From assembly GCF_027172205.1 (NCBI RefSeq), contig NC_070614.1:35206001-35270000 (forward strand): 64,000 bases of DNA, given 5' to 3'. The notes beneath the pieces were generated by a model. The model worked only from the letters and a program-made list of their open reading frames with translations, ran no database searches and was not told the origin of the DNA. Within the stretch, counting starts at the first letter, position 1, and each line of letters starts with the position of its first letter. A program made the translations under genes and the position numbers. Positions 45,965-63,675 of this stretch are shown piece after piece. This DNA comes from Podarcis raffonei. Taxonomy: Eukaryota; Chordata; Lepidosauria; Squamata; Lacertidae.

Positions 45965-46270
45965 GACCCCATCTGTACTATACATTTAAAGCAGTTATCA
46001 AACCACTTTAAAGAGTCATGGCTCCCCCTCCCCAAAGAATCATGGAAATTGTAGAGTGTTGAGTGTTGTTAGGGGAACCTTATTCCCCTCACAGTGCTAA
46101 AATTCCCAGAAGTCCCCAAAGAGGGAATAATTGTTAAACCACACTAAGAATTGTGAGGGGAATAAGGGTGTCCTAAAAACTTTCTGTACCTTTAACAAAC
46201 TACAGTTCCCAGGATTCTTTGAGGGAAGCCACAACTGTTTAAAGTGACATGATACTGCTTTAATTTTAAT
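45965..46270. mobile_element. Palindromic MITE (TTTAAAG-type)
   Basis: Inverted halves: TACATTTAAAGCAGTTATC and CCCAAAGAATCATGGAAATT against CAGTTCCCAGGATTCTTTG and TGTTTAAAGTGACATGATA. Relatives at 52068-52240 and 57275-57415. Confidence 0.65.
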
Positions 46271-46442
46271 GTACATGTTGTTGCCAGAAGCTGGGATGTT
46301 CATCTTCCCAGCCATGCTCCCAAGCAAGTCACGTGACCTACGCAATATCACGGAGCTCAAAAACACACGTTTTGGGGCAAAACATGTGAGATCACGCTCT
46401 CACACAAAGTCGCAGTGCCCTAAACAGGGATTTTTACTCCTA

Positions 46443-47636
46443 ACTTTTTTTAAATGTATATTTTTATTAATTTTCAAATACAAAACAAAATTATACACTC
46501 CATACATCTTAATTACATCTTACTTTCCTTTTTTTTTACTTCCCTCAATTTGTCTGTAAATCCTTCATATTTTTACTTTTAACACATTTCTACCCATTGT
46601 TTATGTTATTACTGTAAACTTCATTCCATTTTAATACTTATTTTAACCTTTTCCAATCACAGAGCTTCATTAAAACTTACAAACGTAATCTGGTTATCAC
46701 TCAGTTTTTGCAAATATTGAATAAACTTTTCCCAATCTTCTGTAAATCTTTGATCTCGTCGATGCCGGATCCTTCCTGTCATTCTGTCCAGTTCTGCATA
46801 GTCCATCATTTTAGTTCTCCATTCTTCTATCGTAGGTAGTTCCTCCTGTTTCCATTTCTGGGCCATCAATATTCTTGCTGCTGTCACTGCGTATAGAAAT
46901 AACTTCTTTTCTTTCTTATTTATCTCATTACCTGTAATGCCTAGTAAAAATGCTTCTGATTTCTTAACAAATGTATATTTCAACATTTTCTTCAGTTCAT
47001 TATATATCATTTCCCAAAAGCACTTCACCTTCTTACATTCCCACCACATATGAAAAAATGTACCTTCTTTTTCTTTACATTTCCAACATTTGTTACTTTT
47101 CTTATATATTTTTGCTAGTTTCACCGGAGTTACATACCATGTATATATCATTTTCATAACATTTTCTTTTATAGCTGTGCATGCAGTGAATCTTGAACCT
47201 TCCTTCCATAGTCTTTCCCATTCCTCCATTTGTATATTATATCCTATATCTTTGGCCCAATCAATCATAACTGATTTTACCTCTTCATCCTTCATGCACC
47301 ATTCTAATAATATCTTATACATTTTTGCTAGGATCTTAAAATCACTGTTCAATATTTCTGTCTGAAATTTTGATTCTTTATCCGCAAAACCCGTTTGATT
47401 CAAATCTTTTCTAAACATCTCATTAATTTGAAAAAAATGCAACCAATCATTGACATGGTCCTTAACTTCTTCGAATGGTCTCATCTTCCATTTACCTTCT
47501 CTTTTACTTATTAACTTCTCATATGTCACCCATCCCCCTGACATATTGACTTTCTTCACACTCATTGCCTCCAACGGTGATAACCAATATGGAGTTTTTT
47601 GTTCCAACAGATTTTTATATCTTTCCCACACTTCAA
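46443..47636 (-). mobile_element. L1 LINE, 5'-truncated, with intact ORF2 C-terminus
   Basis: The minus-strand frame 46657-47631 encodes 324 aa of the L1 ORF2 C-terminal part (WLSPLEAMSVKKVNMSGGW, CWKCKEKEGTFFHMWWECKK, KKLFLYAVTAARILMAQKWK), ending at its natural stop. CWKCKEKEGTFFHMWWEC gives the C-terminal cysteine-histidine motif. A 14-bp duplication GATTTTTACTCCTA flanks it at 46429-46442 and 47637-47650. The copy is young and long dead by truncation. Confidence 0.92.
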
Positions 47637-47650
47637 GATTTTTACTCCTA

Positions 47651-48579
47651 GCTTTTGAAGCAGTATCTTCTTCTGGTTCCTCTGGCCTTTGTTTGCTGTT
47701 TTACAACTTAACTCCTGTGTCTGCTACAGCCAAGAGCCTAACTCTTGCCAATTCCTCAAAATATCATTGATGTAAGAGTTTCTATGGTGTTGCTCTGAGG
47801 GAATGGCCCATGAAACTTTTTTCTATTGTTTCAGATACATACAACTACCACCCTCTATGCCCCTGAGATTACTCTTGGCAGACCTATTTTCTGTAAAAAA
47901 ATTAAATGTTTGCCTTTTGAGCACTTGATGTTTGCTGCCCTTTGACGACAAGCAAAACCAGCTTTCTGAGGTGGCCGTCTCACTCTGCCTAATGGTAGGC
48001 CGGCCAGCTCTATTTGGATTGGTAGGAAGCTTCTGGAAAATTCTCAGCTACAGCCTTGTTAAGTCAGAGGTTTCTCAACCCCTTCCACCAACCACCTTGA
48101 GCAAAGGAACAAATATGTTATTATTCCTCCCATCCCCATAAACACATCTGAAACATTTATATACAACTATAAACGTGAAATAAGTTATAACACCATAAAA
48201 CAAGCATTTTTAATATTTACTCAACCTTGCCCCAACTGTGTGGTCCATGATTGTTAAGCCAAGTATGGGTGTATACCATAGAGAACCAGAGCCAATCATG
48301 TGAGTGCAGTCTGCCATGTTTGCACTTATCCAAAGCATGCTTAAAGATGTGTGTTTGTGCATTGAAATGGCCCCTTTTTTTTACCTGTGTGAGACAGGTG
48401 CACACTACTAAACATATAACACATTGTATGAACTCTCTAAGTGCTAACAAATCCCATGGCACCTTTGTAGGGCCAGAAATGGGAGGCTAATGGAGATTTT
48501 ATGGCACTCTTGTGACATCTATGTGCTTCAAAATATACAAGTTGAAGAGGTGGGAATCAAGCCAGTAGTCAAGCAGGCA
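47651..48579. other. Intergenic, no gene seen
   Basis: No feature I can support. Confidence 0.4.
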
Positions 48580-48823
48580 TAGAAGAGTTTGGATTTGTAT
48601 CCCACTTTATCACTACCTGAAGGAGTCTCAAAGCGGCTAACATTCTCCTTTCCCTTCCTCCCCCACAACAAACACTCTGTGAGGTGAGTGGGGCTGAGAG
48701 ACTTCAAAGAAGTGTGACTGGCCCAAGGTCACCCAGCAGCTGCATGTGCAGGAGTGGAGACGCGAACCCAGTTCACCAGATTACGAGTTCACCGCTCTTA
48801 ACCACTACACCACACTGGCTCTC
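48580..48823 (-). mobile_element. CORE/MIR-like tRNA SINE
   Basis: GCCCAAGGTCACCCAGCAGC core and tRNA-like end AACCACTACACCACACTGGC. It matches the pair at 35607-36004. Confidence 0.8.
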
Positions 48824-49490
48824 ACTGGCATGGCAGCTTCAGAGACATATCAGGACCCCTGCAGAACACCCAAGTTGCTTCTCTAGCCAGATCAACACAT
48901 TATAATGGCTTCTTTCATTGCTCAAATTAAAACTACCCAAATTGTTTTGGGAAGCCTGGTATCAAGAGACCATTAGTGGGCTCACTTAACACGGTGGTGG
49001 TGAGCTGAGAGAGTGTGGCATCATCTTCATCATGTGCACACGGAGGGGCCTCGAAACCATTTTAAACTGCTGTCTATCCGCAGATCTTCAATTGAGTCCA
49101 CTTTCAGTCCTCACTGATAGGTGAGAACATGCAAAGTTGACCTCCTGAGCATGTGCAGAGTGTTTTCCCTGTAGAAATGAGTAGGAAAGTCCAACCCAAA
49201 CTATGTTGGCTGTTGAACGGTGACTCTGAAGGGGCAGGTTACTTAACAGGCTTGTTGCATAAGCTCCCTGGCAGCCTTCCGAACAGACACCTGGAAGAGG
49301 GATCTATTCTCTCTGGGGCTAAGCGAAGAGAGGGCACTTGGGGGTCTGGGAAGCTCTTAAAGAGGCAGCACTCCGTTAATCCACCGTGCTTGAAAGCAAC
49401 CCTTAAGCCTTGATCGGAATGCCAGCATTGTTTGGGGTTCGTTTTTGTTTGGGGGGCTGGGGATCTAGGAATTCCCAGCATCAAAGATTG
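48824..49490. other. Upstream of the sulfotransferase, no gene seen
   Basis: No exon or repeat recognised. Confidence 0.4.
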
Positions 49491-49491
49491 C

Positions 49492-49739
49492 TATATATAT
49501 TTAGTGTTTCACAATGAAAACCCTTCCCTTTGCTTTGCTGAAGCAGAAGGGTTGCCTTGATCTCAGCGGCACCTCGGCAAAGCCACCAGCAGCTCTCCAC
49601 TGTCCCACCCCGGAATAATTCACCCCGGGAGATCTTCTCCGCCCATTCCTGGTCCACGCCCCACAAACCGGATTCGGGAGCGCTTCAGCTCCCAAATCAG
49701 CGCCAGCCGCCGAACCATCACCAGCGCCTCAAGATCAAG
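49492..49739 (+). promoter_or_regulatory. Candidate promoter and noncoding first exon of the sulfotransferase
   Basis: A TATATATATTTA box at 49492-49503 is followed by CpG-richer sequence ending in a good donor ATCAAG|GTAAGC at 49739. The next acceptor, CCTTTTTTCTGCCAG, ends at 50396, one base before the ATG codon. SULT1 genes usually have upstream noncoding exons. Confidence 0.5.
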
Positions 49740-50379
49740 GTAAGCGACACCCGCGGAAGCTGAGCTGCCTCCGGACTGCGGGCAGTGGAGGAGCGAGGAG
49801 CTGTCAGGGCACAAGGCAGGCAGGACTCCTGGTCTCCCTGGGATGATGAGGGCAGAGCAAGACCGTCCAATATCCTGGTGGACGACTAGTATTCAAGGCT
49901 GAGAGGGAGCGAGAGCCTGGGTCTTATTTTCCTGCATGCAGGCTTCAATCCTCGCCGACCCATTTCCCAGGCAGAAAGACCGACTGAACTCAGGAGGACT
50001 TGTAGGAAGGGATGGGATTGTGAGGCTGTTTTTTTTAATCCTGGTCCGTCCTGACCCTCGGAAAAGGACACAGAGAGGACAGGTGGCAAATGAGGTTGAG
50101 GATGGGGGTAAGACTTTCCCTTTTCTTCAGCAGATATTTCAGTTCCCTCGCAGTGAAATCCCAGTTTCTTGCAGTTATCTGATCCTATTATTCAGCCCTG
50201 CCTCAGAAATCCCTGCCAACTCCAGTCAAAGGGGAAGGTAGCGCATGCCAGATGTTGTGTAATGTTTGGTTGAATTTCAAGCTCAGATTCCACTCATGTA
50301 TTGTACACCTTCCTTGCATGCGGGGGGGGGGGAGGAGACTCACTCTGCCCAAGGCTGTAAGCAGCCCATTTCGCTTTAA

Positions 50380-55543
<5,164 letters not shown>

Positions 55544-56052
55544 TCTGTCTGACTTCCCTTTTTGGGTGAGTCGCCTTTTATTCCCATTCTATGGAATCTA
55601 CTACCTTTGCTTCAGATTCTTAATATCAATTCCGCCCACGGGGTTTCTTGTTTGATGAACAGATCTTCAGGTGAGTTAATAGAAAAGAGACAAAATACGG
55701 AAGCCATGATTCTTGGATTCTCTCCCATGTCCACAAACGCTCCTGAACATGCACAATACTATCCAGCTTTCTCCCTAGTGGACAACTCTTCCTTGACATT
55801 CCCTGCTGGTGTGTAGGTGGACACTTCCAGAAGAGCTGTTTATTGAGCTCAAACCAAGTGTTATTCTGCACTTCCCATCACTTTTCTTATTGCAAAAAGT
55901 GGATTTCTGCATTACTTTTCACATTGCAAAAGTCTGATCTTTGGATAAGTGGTTTTGTTGTTCAAGACTGCCTAATTAACTATAATGGTGCACCCTGTCT
56001 TTGTTGGTATATGATTGAATCCCACCCCAAAATAGCAATGGTCTAGCAGAGG
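55544..56052 (+). other. SULT 3' flank
   Basis: Probably 3' UTR. No AATAAA occurs soon after the stop. The nearest clear one is at 58028-58033, beyond two SINEs, so the true end is not settled. Confidence 0.3.
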
Positions 56053-56075
56053 CGTGTGTGTGTGTGTGTGTGTGT

Positions 56076-56125
<50 letters not shown>
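56053..56125. repeat. (TG)n-(AG)n compound microsatellite
   Basis: About 11 TG units, then TTAG, then about 24 AG units. Confidence 0.95.
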
Positions 56126-56127
<2 letters not shown>

Positions 56128-56273
56128 ACAGGATTCATCAGTTCACCCATTCCCCAAATTTCAGTCCTGGTGTCAGAGGTCAACATAGTTGGGCACTTGC
56201 TGAGGGTCATACCATTGCTGCCCATTCAGTTGTCCCCTCTTAGCAAGTGAGTAGTGTCAGGAACAAGGAGAAA

Positions 56274-56651
56274 GTAAAAAGGTAAAGGGCCCCTGGACAG
56301 TTAAGTCCAGTCAAAGGTGACTATGGGGTGTGGCACTCAACTCGCTTCTGGCCGAGGGAGCCGGCGTTTGTGCACAGCTTTCTGGGTCACATGGCCAGCA
56401 TGACTAAACTGCTTCTGGTGCCAACGGGACACCATGACAAGTGCCAGAATGCACAGAAATGCTGTTTACCTTCCCATCACAGCAGTACCTATTTATCTAC
56501 TTGTACTGGTGTACTTTCAAACTGCTAGGTTGGCAGGAGCTGGGACATAGCAATGGAAACTCACCCGGTTGCACGGATTCAAACTGCCGACCTTCCAATT
56601 GGCAAGCCCAAGAGGCTCAGTGGTTTAGACCACAGCGCCACCCGCCACCCC
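56274..56651 (-). mobile_element. Sauria-type SINE
   Basis: Flanked by perfect 12-bp duplications AACAAGGAGAAA at 56262-56273 and 56652-56663. Confidence 0.92.
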
Positions 56652-56875
56652 AACAAGGAGAAACAGCAGGCTCCACTCCCTTACCTGCTCCCTCTGGGCA
56701 GTTGTGTGGCTTGAGCAGTGCCCAGAGAAAGAGGACTAGTGAATGGGGAACAGCAACAGCAGTGAAAATGAGCAGGGGGGCCCCGTGGAATCTGGAGCTG
56801 GCACTATTTCCCCTTCCTTCAAAACCCATATTTCCTTTGGGGCCTATAATCTCATAATCTTCCTTCCCTAAGGTA

Positions 56876-57235
56876 AAGGTAAAGGTAAAGGTACCCCTGC
56901 CCGTACGGGCCAGTCTTGACAGACTCTAGGGTTGTGCGCTCATCTCATTCTAGAGGCCGGGAGCCAGCGCTGTCCGCAGACACTTCCGGGTCACGTGGCC
57001 AGCGTGACAAAGCTACTCTGGCGAGCCAGAGCTGCACACGGAAACGCCGTTTACCTTCCCGCTAGTAAGCGGTCCCTATTTATCTACTTGCACCCGGGGG
57101 TGCTTTCGAACTGCTAGGTTGGCAGGCACTGGGACCGCGCAACGGGAGCGAACCCCGCCGCGGGGATTCGAACCGCCGACCATGCGATCGGCAAGTCCTA
57201 GGCGCTGAGGTTTTACCCACAGCGCCACCCGCGTC
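56876..57235 (-). mobile_element. Sauria-type SINE
   Basis: Tail of three AGGTAAA units, B-box complement GGATTCGAACC near 57165. Flanks share CCTAAGGTAA. Confidence 0.9.
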
Positions 57236-57274
57236 CCTTCCTAAGGTAACAAAGCTTCAAATACAGCCACATCC

Positions 57275-57415
57275 CCACCAACATTTAAAGCATATGACTC
57301 CTCCGCCCCAAGAGTCCTGGGAACTGTAGTTTACCAAGAGTGCTCTGTGAGGATTAAACTATAATTCCCAGAGTTCTTTGGGGCAACAAGTGTCCTTTTA
57401 AATGGTGTGGATATG
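57275..57415. mobile_element. Palindromic MITE (TTTAAAG-type)
   Basis: ACATTTAAAGCATATGACTC at one end and TTTTAAATGGTGTGG at the other, with an inverted CCCAAGAGTCCTGGGAACTG interior. Confidence 0.65.
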
Positions 57416-58520
57416 AATGCGATGGCATCTGCCCACATCATTCCCTCCCTTGCTCTCCCCATTGTTTGTTTTAGATTGTAAACTGTTTGGTGCCAGGAGA
57501 ACACCCTGTGGAAGATGCCACCATGTGCCTTGATGGTGTAAAGATGAAGATCAAGCCAAGATGCCTTCATGACCCCTTCAAGAAACAGCCAGTTTCCCAA
57601 AGTGCTGCTATGTAGTTTTTCCAGCCACTGTGTAGCTTTGGAGCTGTCACTGCTTATCAGGCTGTGTCTAGAACAACCACAAACTAATGTTCAGCTCAAT
57701 TTATAGCCCAGTAAGCTGTGAATCCTTGACCTCCCTTCCTAGACAGCAGATGCAGGAAGGCGTTCAAGAAAATCTGGTTGCTACATTCCAAACGGAACGT
57801 CTCTTTTTTTGCCTCTTTTTTTTTGTCTCTTCTCTCTCTGTCCTGCTTTGACCCTGGAGAGGCTTTTTAAAAATAGAACGATCTGGTCTCAAAGAAGCCC
57901 ACTTTTTATAGAATTTTAGCAGAGACATATATTTTGCATTACTTAAGCAGAGTGCATGACGTGCACTTAACAAAAGGTCCCAAATCGTCAGGTTTATACT
58001 CTGCTCATATCTCGTATCCCCACCATTAATAAATACTTTTATTGAAAAGCCTTCTCGTTCTCGTCCTTTATTAATTTAACAACATTAGTGTTGAGTGTCA
58101 GCAAATGATTTCCTGCATCAGCAGGGGGTTAGGCCGAATGAGCTTTGTGGTACCTTCCTGCTCTAAGCAAAGTTTCAAGGGTAAGTATATCTTTGAGCTG
58201 ATGGCTATATTCAAGAAAAAGCACATGACATGTGGAATGTGCAGTTTCATCTGGAAATAATCATCATTATACCCTGAGAGGACTGCAGCCTTCCAGCCAG
58301 AACCTATGTTTCCTCCAAGTAGGTGGTGCTCTGAGCATCCCAAGGGGCAAAGGAGTCGGATGAGCTGAATTTCCCTGCCTTGTACTCTTCCTACTGTCAT
58401 TTGGGGACGGAGTGTAACAAGAAACAAAACCAGGCACCAACCACCTCGCACTGAAACAGCCTTGGAACACTAAGCATTGCCAAACTTTTTAGTTTTTTAA
58501 ATAATACTTTAAACATTGTA
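57416..58520. other. Intergenic or distal SULT 3' region, no gene seen
   Basis: Contains AATAAA at 58028-58033. No coding sequence is seen. Confidence 0.35.
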
Positions 58521-58746
58521 CAGTGGTACCTCGGGTTACAAACACTTCAGGTTACAGACTCCGCTAACCCAGAAATAGTACCTCGGGTTAAGTACTTCGC
58601 TTCAGGATGAGAACAGAAATTGTGTTCCGGCGACCCGGCGGCAGCAGGAGGCCCCATTAGCTAAAGTGGTACCTTACGTTAAGAACAGTTTCAAGTTAAG
58701 AACGGACCTCCAGAACGAATTAAGTTCTTAAACTGAGGTACCATTG
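58521..58746. mobile_element. MITE, CAGTGGTACCTCGG-type, TA target
   Basis: TA, CAGTGGTACCTCGGGTTAC, ending CTGAGGTACCATTG, TA. Confidence 0.85.
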
Positions 58747-58939
58747 TATTCCATCAAAACTATTCAAAGACTGTTGAAACACATACATAGGCAGCAAAAC
58801 TTAATCCCCTAATTAAACCCTTAACTTCAGTGTGGGGAAAAACTTAAGGAAGCTATGAATTAAACAAACACTTGTGTAGAAAGTCAGAAACATCACACCA
58901 GTTGCATTCATCTAAATGGCCCTGTAAAGAAAAAGAAAA

Positions 58940-58952
58940 GGATTAGAATAAC

Positions 58953-58998
<46 letters not shown>

Positions 58999-59130
58999 TA
59001 TTTATATCCCGCTCATCTGGCTGAGTTTCCCCAGCCACTCTGGGCAGCTCCCAATCGAGTGTTAAAAACAATACAGCATTAAATAACTTCTCTAAACAGG
59101 GCTGCCTTCAGATGTCTTTTAAAAAGTAAG
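58940..59130 (-). mobile_element. LINE 3' end with TAA microsatellite
   Basis: (AAT)n of about 18 units, then TATATCCCGCTCATCTGGCT and GGGCTGCCTTCAGATGTCTT. Antisense form of the tails at 54215 and 63600. Confidence 0.75.
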
Positions 59131-60396
59131 GTTTATAAATGTTATGAAATAAATAATCTTTATATCAGACTTGGACTCAATAGCTATTCAAACAGAGAAA
59201 AATAGAGGATTCCCTCTCTAATGTAGGACACATGACCGCCCTGCTGTGATCTTGACTATTGAGAAAAGGAATTTAAGGTGTGGGGGGGGGGTCATGTGTC
59301 TAGGAGGTTGAAAATGAGTTAACAGACCGGTATACTGCAGAGCTGGAACTGAGCTTGATGTGGGCTTGCAGCTGAAGCTGAGGACCTGCAAGAACAGATT
59401 TGATGTAGGAGATCTCACCACACACTTTCATAAAGTGGACCTCTATGGGGGGGGCAGTGGAGAGAGCACAGATAGGAACTGCAACTGTCTTATTCCCCTC
59501 TGCTCCCCCCCCCCCAGACATAGCTTCAGTCAAAACTGGGGAGGGGCGGGATAGGCTGTTTTAAAGTGTATGTGTGAGGAAACAACTGATCTCACACCCT
59601 GTTTTGGCCCTCTGCTAAGTTTTAGAGCTACAGTTTCCAGCACATGATCTGAGAGGATTTGCCTTTTGTTGGAACTACCTTAATAGTTCACCCTTCCCAC
59701 AGATGATGCAAAGAATTCGCCAGAGGATTACTGGATTTTCCCCTTTGAGGATTACAGCAATGTGCTTCAACATGTGACGGCTTTTTTAATGTTATAAACT
59801 TGTTGCAAGTACAGAGGCGGTTAGGTGACATTGAAATATACTGTGCTTTTGCAATACACCGTATTTCATCATATATTTATTTGGTGGAAAGCGCTGAACG
59901 CTACCCTACCCTTCTGTTTCAACACGTCCCGGGACAGTTTATAATGAATGGTTAACAACACAACCTTTTGCTTCTGTTCAGAAGTTTTAAATCCCATTGA
60001 GTTCAGTGGGAACTTAATACCAAGTTGCTGACTATAGGATTGCAATCCAAAGAATTAAAACTAACAAAAAACACTGCAACTTATTTCTCAGGACAGCAAT
60101 CAAACATATCAGAAGCATGAAAACAGGCCCAGAAAAGACATTTTTAAAAAAAGCATTGAATAAATGGAGACGTCTCAGAAAGATTGTTCCAACGGGAAGC
60201 CTCGATTTCCGCTTCAGTCTGGCTGTCAGCCACCTCCTTTCAGCAAAACAGTCCATGATTGGAACTGAGCGACAAATAGGTGGCTGCTTATGAATTGCCA
60301 GAAAAGAGGGAACACATCATTTCAAGAGAGGACACAGGCATGGGAAAAAATTGCACATGCTAATTTATAGGCATTGATGCAATCTTAAGAAGGATA
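59131..60396. other. Intergenic, no gene seen
   Basis: 59985-60040 (CCCATTGAGTTCAGTGGGAA, ATAGGATTGCAATCC) is an old reptile repeat also seen around 36545-36850. Confidence 0.4.
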
Positions 60397-60636
60397 CAGT
60401 GGTACCTCGGTTTCATAACAGTCCTGTTTACGAACGATTCGGTTTACGAACTCCACAAAACCAGAAGTAGTGTCCCAGTTTGTGAACTTTACCTCGGTCT
60501 AAGAACGGAAGCCAAATGGTGGAAGGGAACTGGCAGCGGGAGGCCTCATTAGGGAAAGCGCGCCTCGATTTAAGAACAGTTTCGGTTAAGAACGGACTTC
60601 CAGAAAGGATTAAGTTTGTAAACTGAGGTACCACTG
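60397..60636. mobile_element. MITE, CAGTGGTACCTCGG-type, TA target
   Basis: TA, CAGTGGTACCTCGGTTTC, ending CTGAGGTACCACTG, TA. Confidence 0.85.
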
Positions 60637-61155
60637 TAATTTTAGATATAAACGAAACACATCTCACCACCACACTGTGGCCGTTTCCAGGCGACCTGTT
60701 GAGTATCCGTCCTAATTATTTTGCACAAATTTTCAGGGTAGTTATAAAGAGTATTGAGCATTGGTTTTGACTTGTTGGCAGGGAGATTAATAGGACATTG
60801 GGTCAGGCAATTGTTATCCAGTGCAGTTTCCTGTCACTTTGCTGACTTTGCTCTTGAGTTTCTTAATTTGTTTACTGAGGGAGGCTGTTACATAAGAGGT
60901 CCAAATCCACTTGATTTGCACAGCCTGAATTTACCAATCTGCAGTTGAAGCCCACCTGAAAGATGGCAACAGCTTGGAAGTGGCTTTTGACCAGGTGACC
61001 TGCTATGGGCCTCCTTTGTTTACTCTTCAAGTGCTAAATGCTGATGGGACATTTCAAGGCTTCTGATGCTGCTCTGCTTTCCCTTCTGAAGGTTATTTAT
61101 CTTTTGAATCCAACTTGGACCAGACAACCCTTCAAGAAGGGGGAAAGGACATCCT
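60637..61155. other. Intergenic, no gene seen
   Basis: No feature I can support. Confidence 0.4.
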
Positions 61156-61520
61156 CTATAGGGATGGGCAAATCCCTCAATTTTAGCTCCGCTCAGTTTC
61201 TCATTTTTCTCATTCTTAAATTCAGTCCTCCAGATTAGCTTGCAATTTTAAAAAAAGAAGATTAATCAGTATGGTATTTTAGTGTGATTTTACCTCTTTG
61301 AACATAATTTTGCCCAATATTTTTGCAATACATATTTCCCCCAAGATTTCTACTTTCCCAGATAAAATGGATTTTAGTGTTATTCTGACATATGTGCATT
61401 TTTGTACACATGACTTGGCTGGAGAACTGCACACTAAAATTCAAAGAAGTGTGAAGGACAGCTGCCTCTCTGTTTGCCCATTGCTTTGGAAAGGGAAAAT
61501 AAGGTGGATTCATCCGATAA
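61156..61520 (+). repeat. Unclassified interspersed repeat, copy 3
   Basis: AGGGATGGGCAAATCCCTCA, TAATTTTGCCCAATATTTTT, GTGCATTTTTGTACACATGA, GGACAGCTGCC. It aligns with 42575-42975 throughout. Confidence 0.5.
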
Positions 61521-61746
61521 TGTGAACTGATAATGTGAATTTCTTCCCCTATCCTGAGTTCTCTGACCCTCAGCCAGCCTAGAGACAAGATGGTTCCACA
61601 AGCCTGTTCTGTCCCTCTCCTGCTGCAGAGCTACTCGCAGTTTGGGGTGCGGTTGTTTGCATTTCTTGCCTGATGTCTTTTCTTGGCTCCCGTTATGTGT
61701 TGACACACTGAGGCAGATCCTGGCAGAAAATCAAGGTGGGGGTGAG

Positions 61747-61748
<2 letters not shown>

Positions 61749-61777
<29 letters not shown>

Positions 61778-61780
61778 ACC
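61749..61780. repeat. CA microsatellite
   Basis: About 16 CA units. Confidence 0.95.
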
Positions 61781-62510
61781 CAGAACAAACTTAGTTGATC
61801 TCTAAGGTGCTACTGGACGATTTATTTTTTTTATCTCAACACACACACATCAGTTCAAGAACCCAGAGGGAGACAATAACAACATAACCTCCCCTTGGCT
61901 AGCTTTGGTTTGGCAGGCCTGCCTATGGCTGTGCGCAATTTTGAAAACAATTTGATGTTGCAAAATCGAGCTGAGCCGAAATTTCTCACGGGAGATTTTT
62001 CAACCGCCTGGAAGAACCTTGTTAAGAGGAGAGGGTTGGTCTGGAATCTTTCACTGCTTGAAGAGTAAGGCTGTGCACAACAATACTTTTTAAGCCTTAA
62101 GAGCAAGAAGGCTGCTTTCCTTTCCTTTTTTTTAAAAAAAGAAAGCATTTACATTTTTCAAATGCTGAACCAACTAGCAAACGTAGGATTTGCACCGCTC
62201 TCTTCTGGAATTGTCACACATACGCATCTTTGGGTATGACAGCCTCTCTCTAAAAGAAGCTTGAATCACCCAGCAGTAGAATAGAGAGAAATACAGAATC
62301 TAGATAGCCAGAGGCCTCCACCAGCAAATGGATTGGCCAACACAATTTTTAAAAGTGCTTGATCCGTGGGGTGGGAACTTCTGAGTTTTTTACTTGAGGA
62401 GGGGTGGAGCCTAGAGGATCATCTCGTGGTCACTGGGGAGGTGGTGGGATCTTGAAAGTACTTCAACTCGGAAGTGTGTTTGTCCACCCCAATCTCTGAG
62501 TGCTGCAAGA
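61781..62510. other. Intergenic, no gene seen
   Basis: Starts with a scrap of the repeat seen at 22700-22910. The rest is unremarkable. Confidence 0.4.
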
Positions 62511-62539
62511 TTCCAGGCACTTACCCCGGGTTCGTGTTT

Positions 62540-62929
62540 CCTTTTGAAATCAGGCTCAGGGAAGACTGTGGTGTCTTTGTGTTATATGACTTATTTACAC
62601 ACATATACAGCCTGAGCCTACAATGGAGGGGTTCAAAGCATCAACACCCCAAAAGGGTCTTGTTTCTTCTATAGCCACAGCCTTGGATTCAAGCAGAGAT
62701 CTTGGATGGTGCTCTCTGCTGTTCCAGGATGTCGCTTTTGCATACAACTTCTAGCTCACATAACTCCTAACTCTCAACTCTTGACTTTCCTTCTCACAAG
62801 CTGAGGGAGGGGCTCCACCCAATTGCATCTCCCACAGCCCCTTCCTTTGCAGACTAGTCTGGCTGGATTAGTTTTTAACACTTGCCTAATTCCAGGGATC
62901 AAAGGGGTTCAGCACACACAAACTTGTAA
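62540..62929 (-). mobile_element. Probable LTR, third family
   Basis: Second copy of the element at 54599-55036, clearly more diverged (shared TGTTTCCTTTT, CACATATACA, CCTGAGCCT, ATGGAGGGGTTCA, AAAAGGGTCTTGTTTCT, TTGTAACA). No coding part. Confidence 0.5.
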
Positions 62930-63594
62930 CAATACCTTGTTTATTCGACAAAATGCCAAAGAACCAAACTTGAGGCAAAGGTATCAAACCCTGCTCAAGT
63001 CTTGGCAGTGTTTTTATCAGTGGCTGGGCGGATCTGTTTAACAGTGTTAATCTGCAAACCCTGTAAAGATTAAATGAATTTTTAACAAGCTTAAAACTGA
63101 CTGGCAAAGTTCACAGCCACACAGGAGAGAGGCCAAAAATGAGATGAACAAGGGCCTTTTATGGCTGATAGGAATCAGGTGATGGAGAGGGGTGGGGCCT
63201 CAGAGAGAGACTGAGGCTGTGGGCACTCTCCTGCTCCGTCTGTATCCTGCGAACCCCCCCCCCACTGGTCTGGAAAGCATCTACACAGGACAGCAGCCAC
63301 AGTTCACAAATATCCTGCTGTTCTTTATTAATTGCTAAATTTTGATGAGCTTCCCACCAAACCAGTTTTGATCCAAATCAAGAATGACTTAGGTGCATTT
63401 TAAGCTGGTAAAGACACCAGGCCTGAAAATGTTAATATCCCACTCCCCATGAAGACCCCCACAATCCTAAACTCTGAATCCAGAGCCAGCCGCACTGATG
63501 TTGGGCTGGCAAGACCACCATTTTGTGAATGACATTTTTATTTGGGGCAGCACACATGGCTCTTTCCTCACCCTCTCTTTTTCCCAACACCCAT
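62930..63594. other. Intergenic, no gene seen
   Basis: No feature I can support. Confidence 0.4.
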
Positions 63595-63675
63595 ATAGCC
63601 GCCCAGAGTGGCTGGGGAAACCCAGCAAGATGGGTGGGGTATAAATAATAAAATTATTATTATTATAATTATAAA
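63595..63675 (+). mobile_element. L2-type LINE 3' tail
   Basis: GCCGCCCAGAGTGGCTGGGG, then GTATAAATAATAAAATTATT. Confidence 0.75.
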
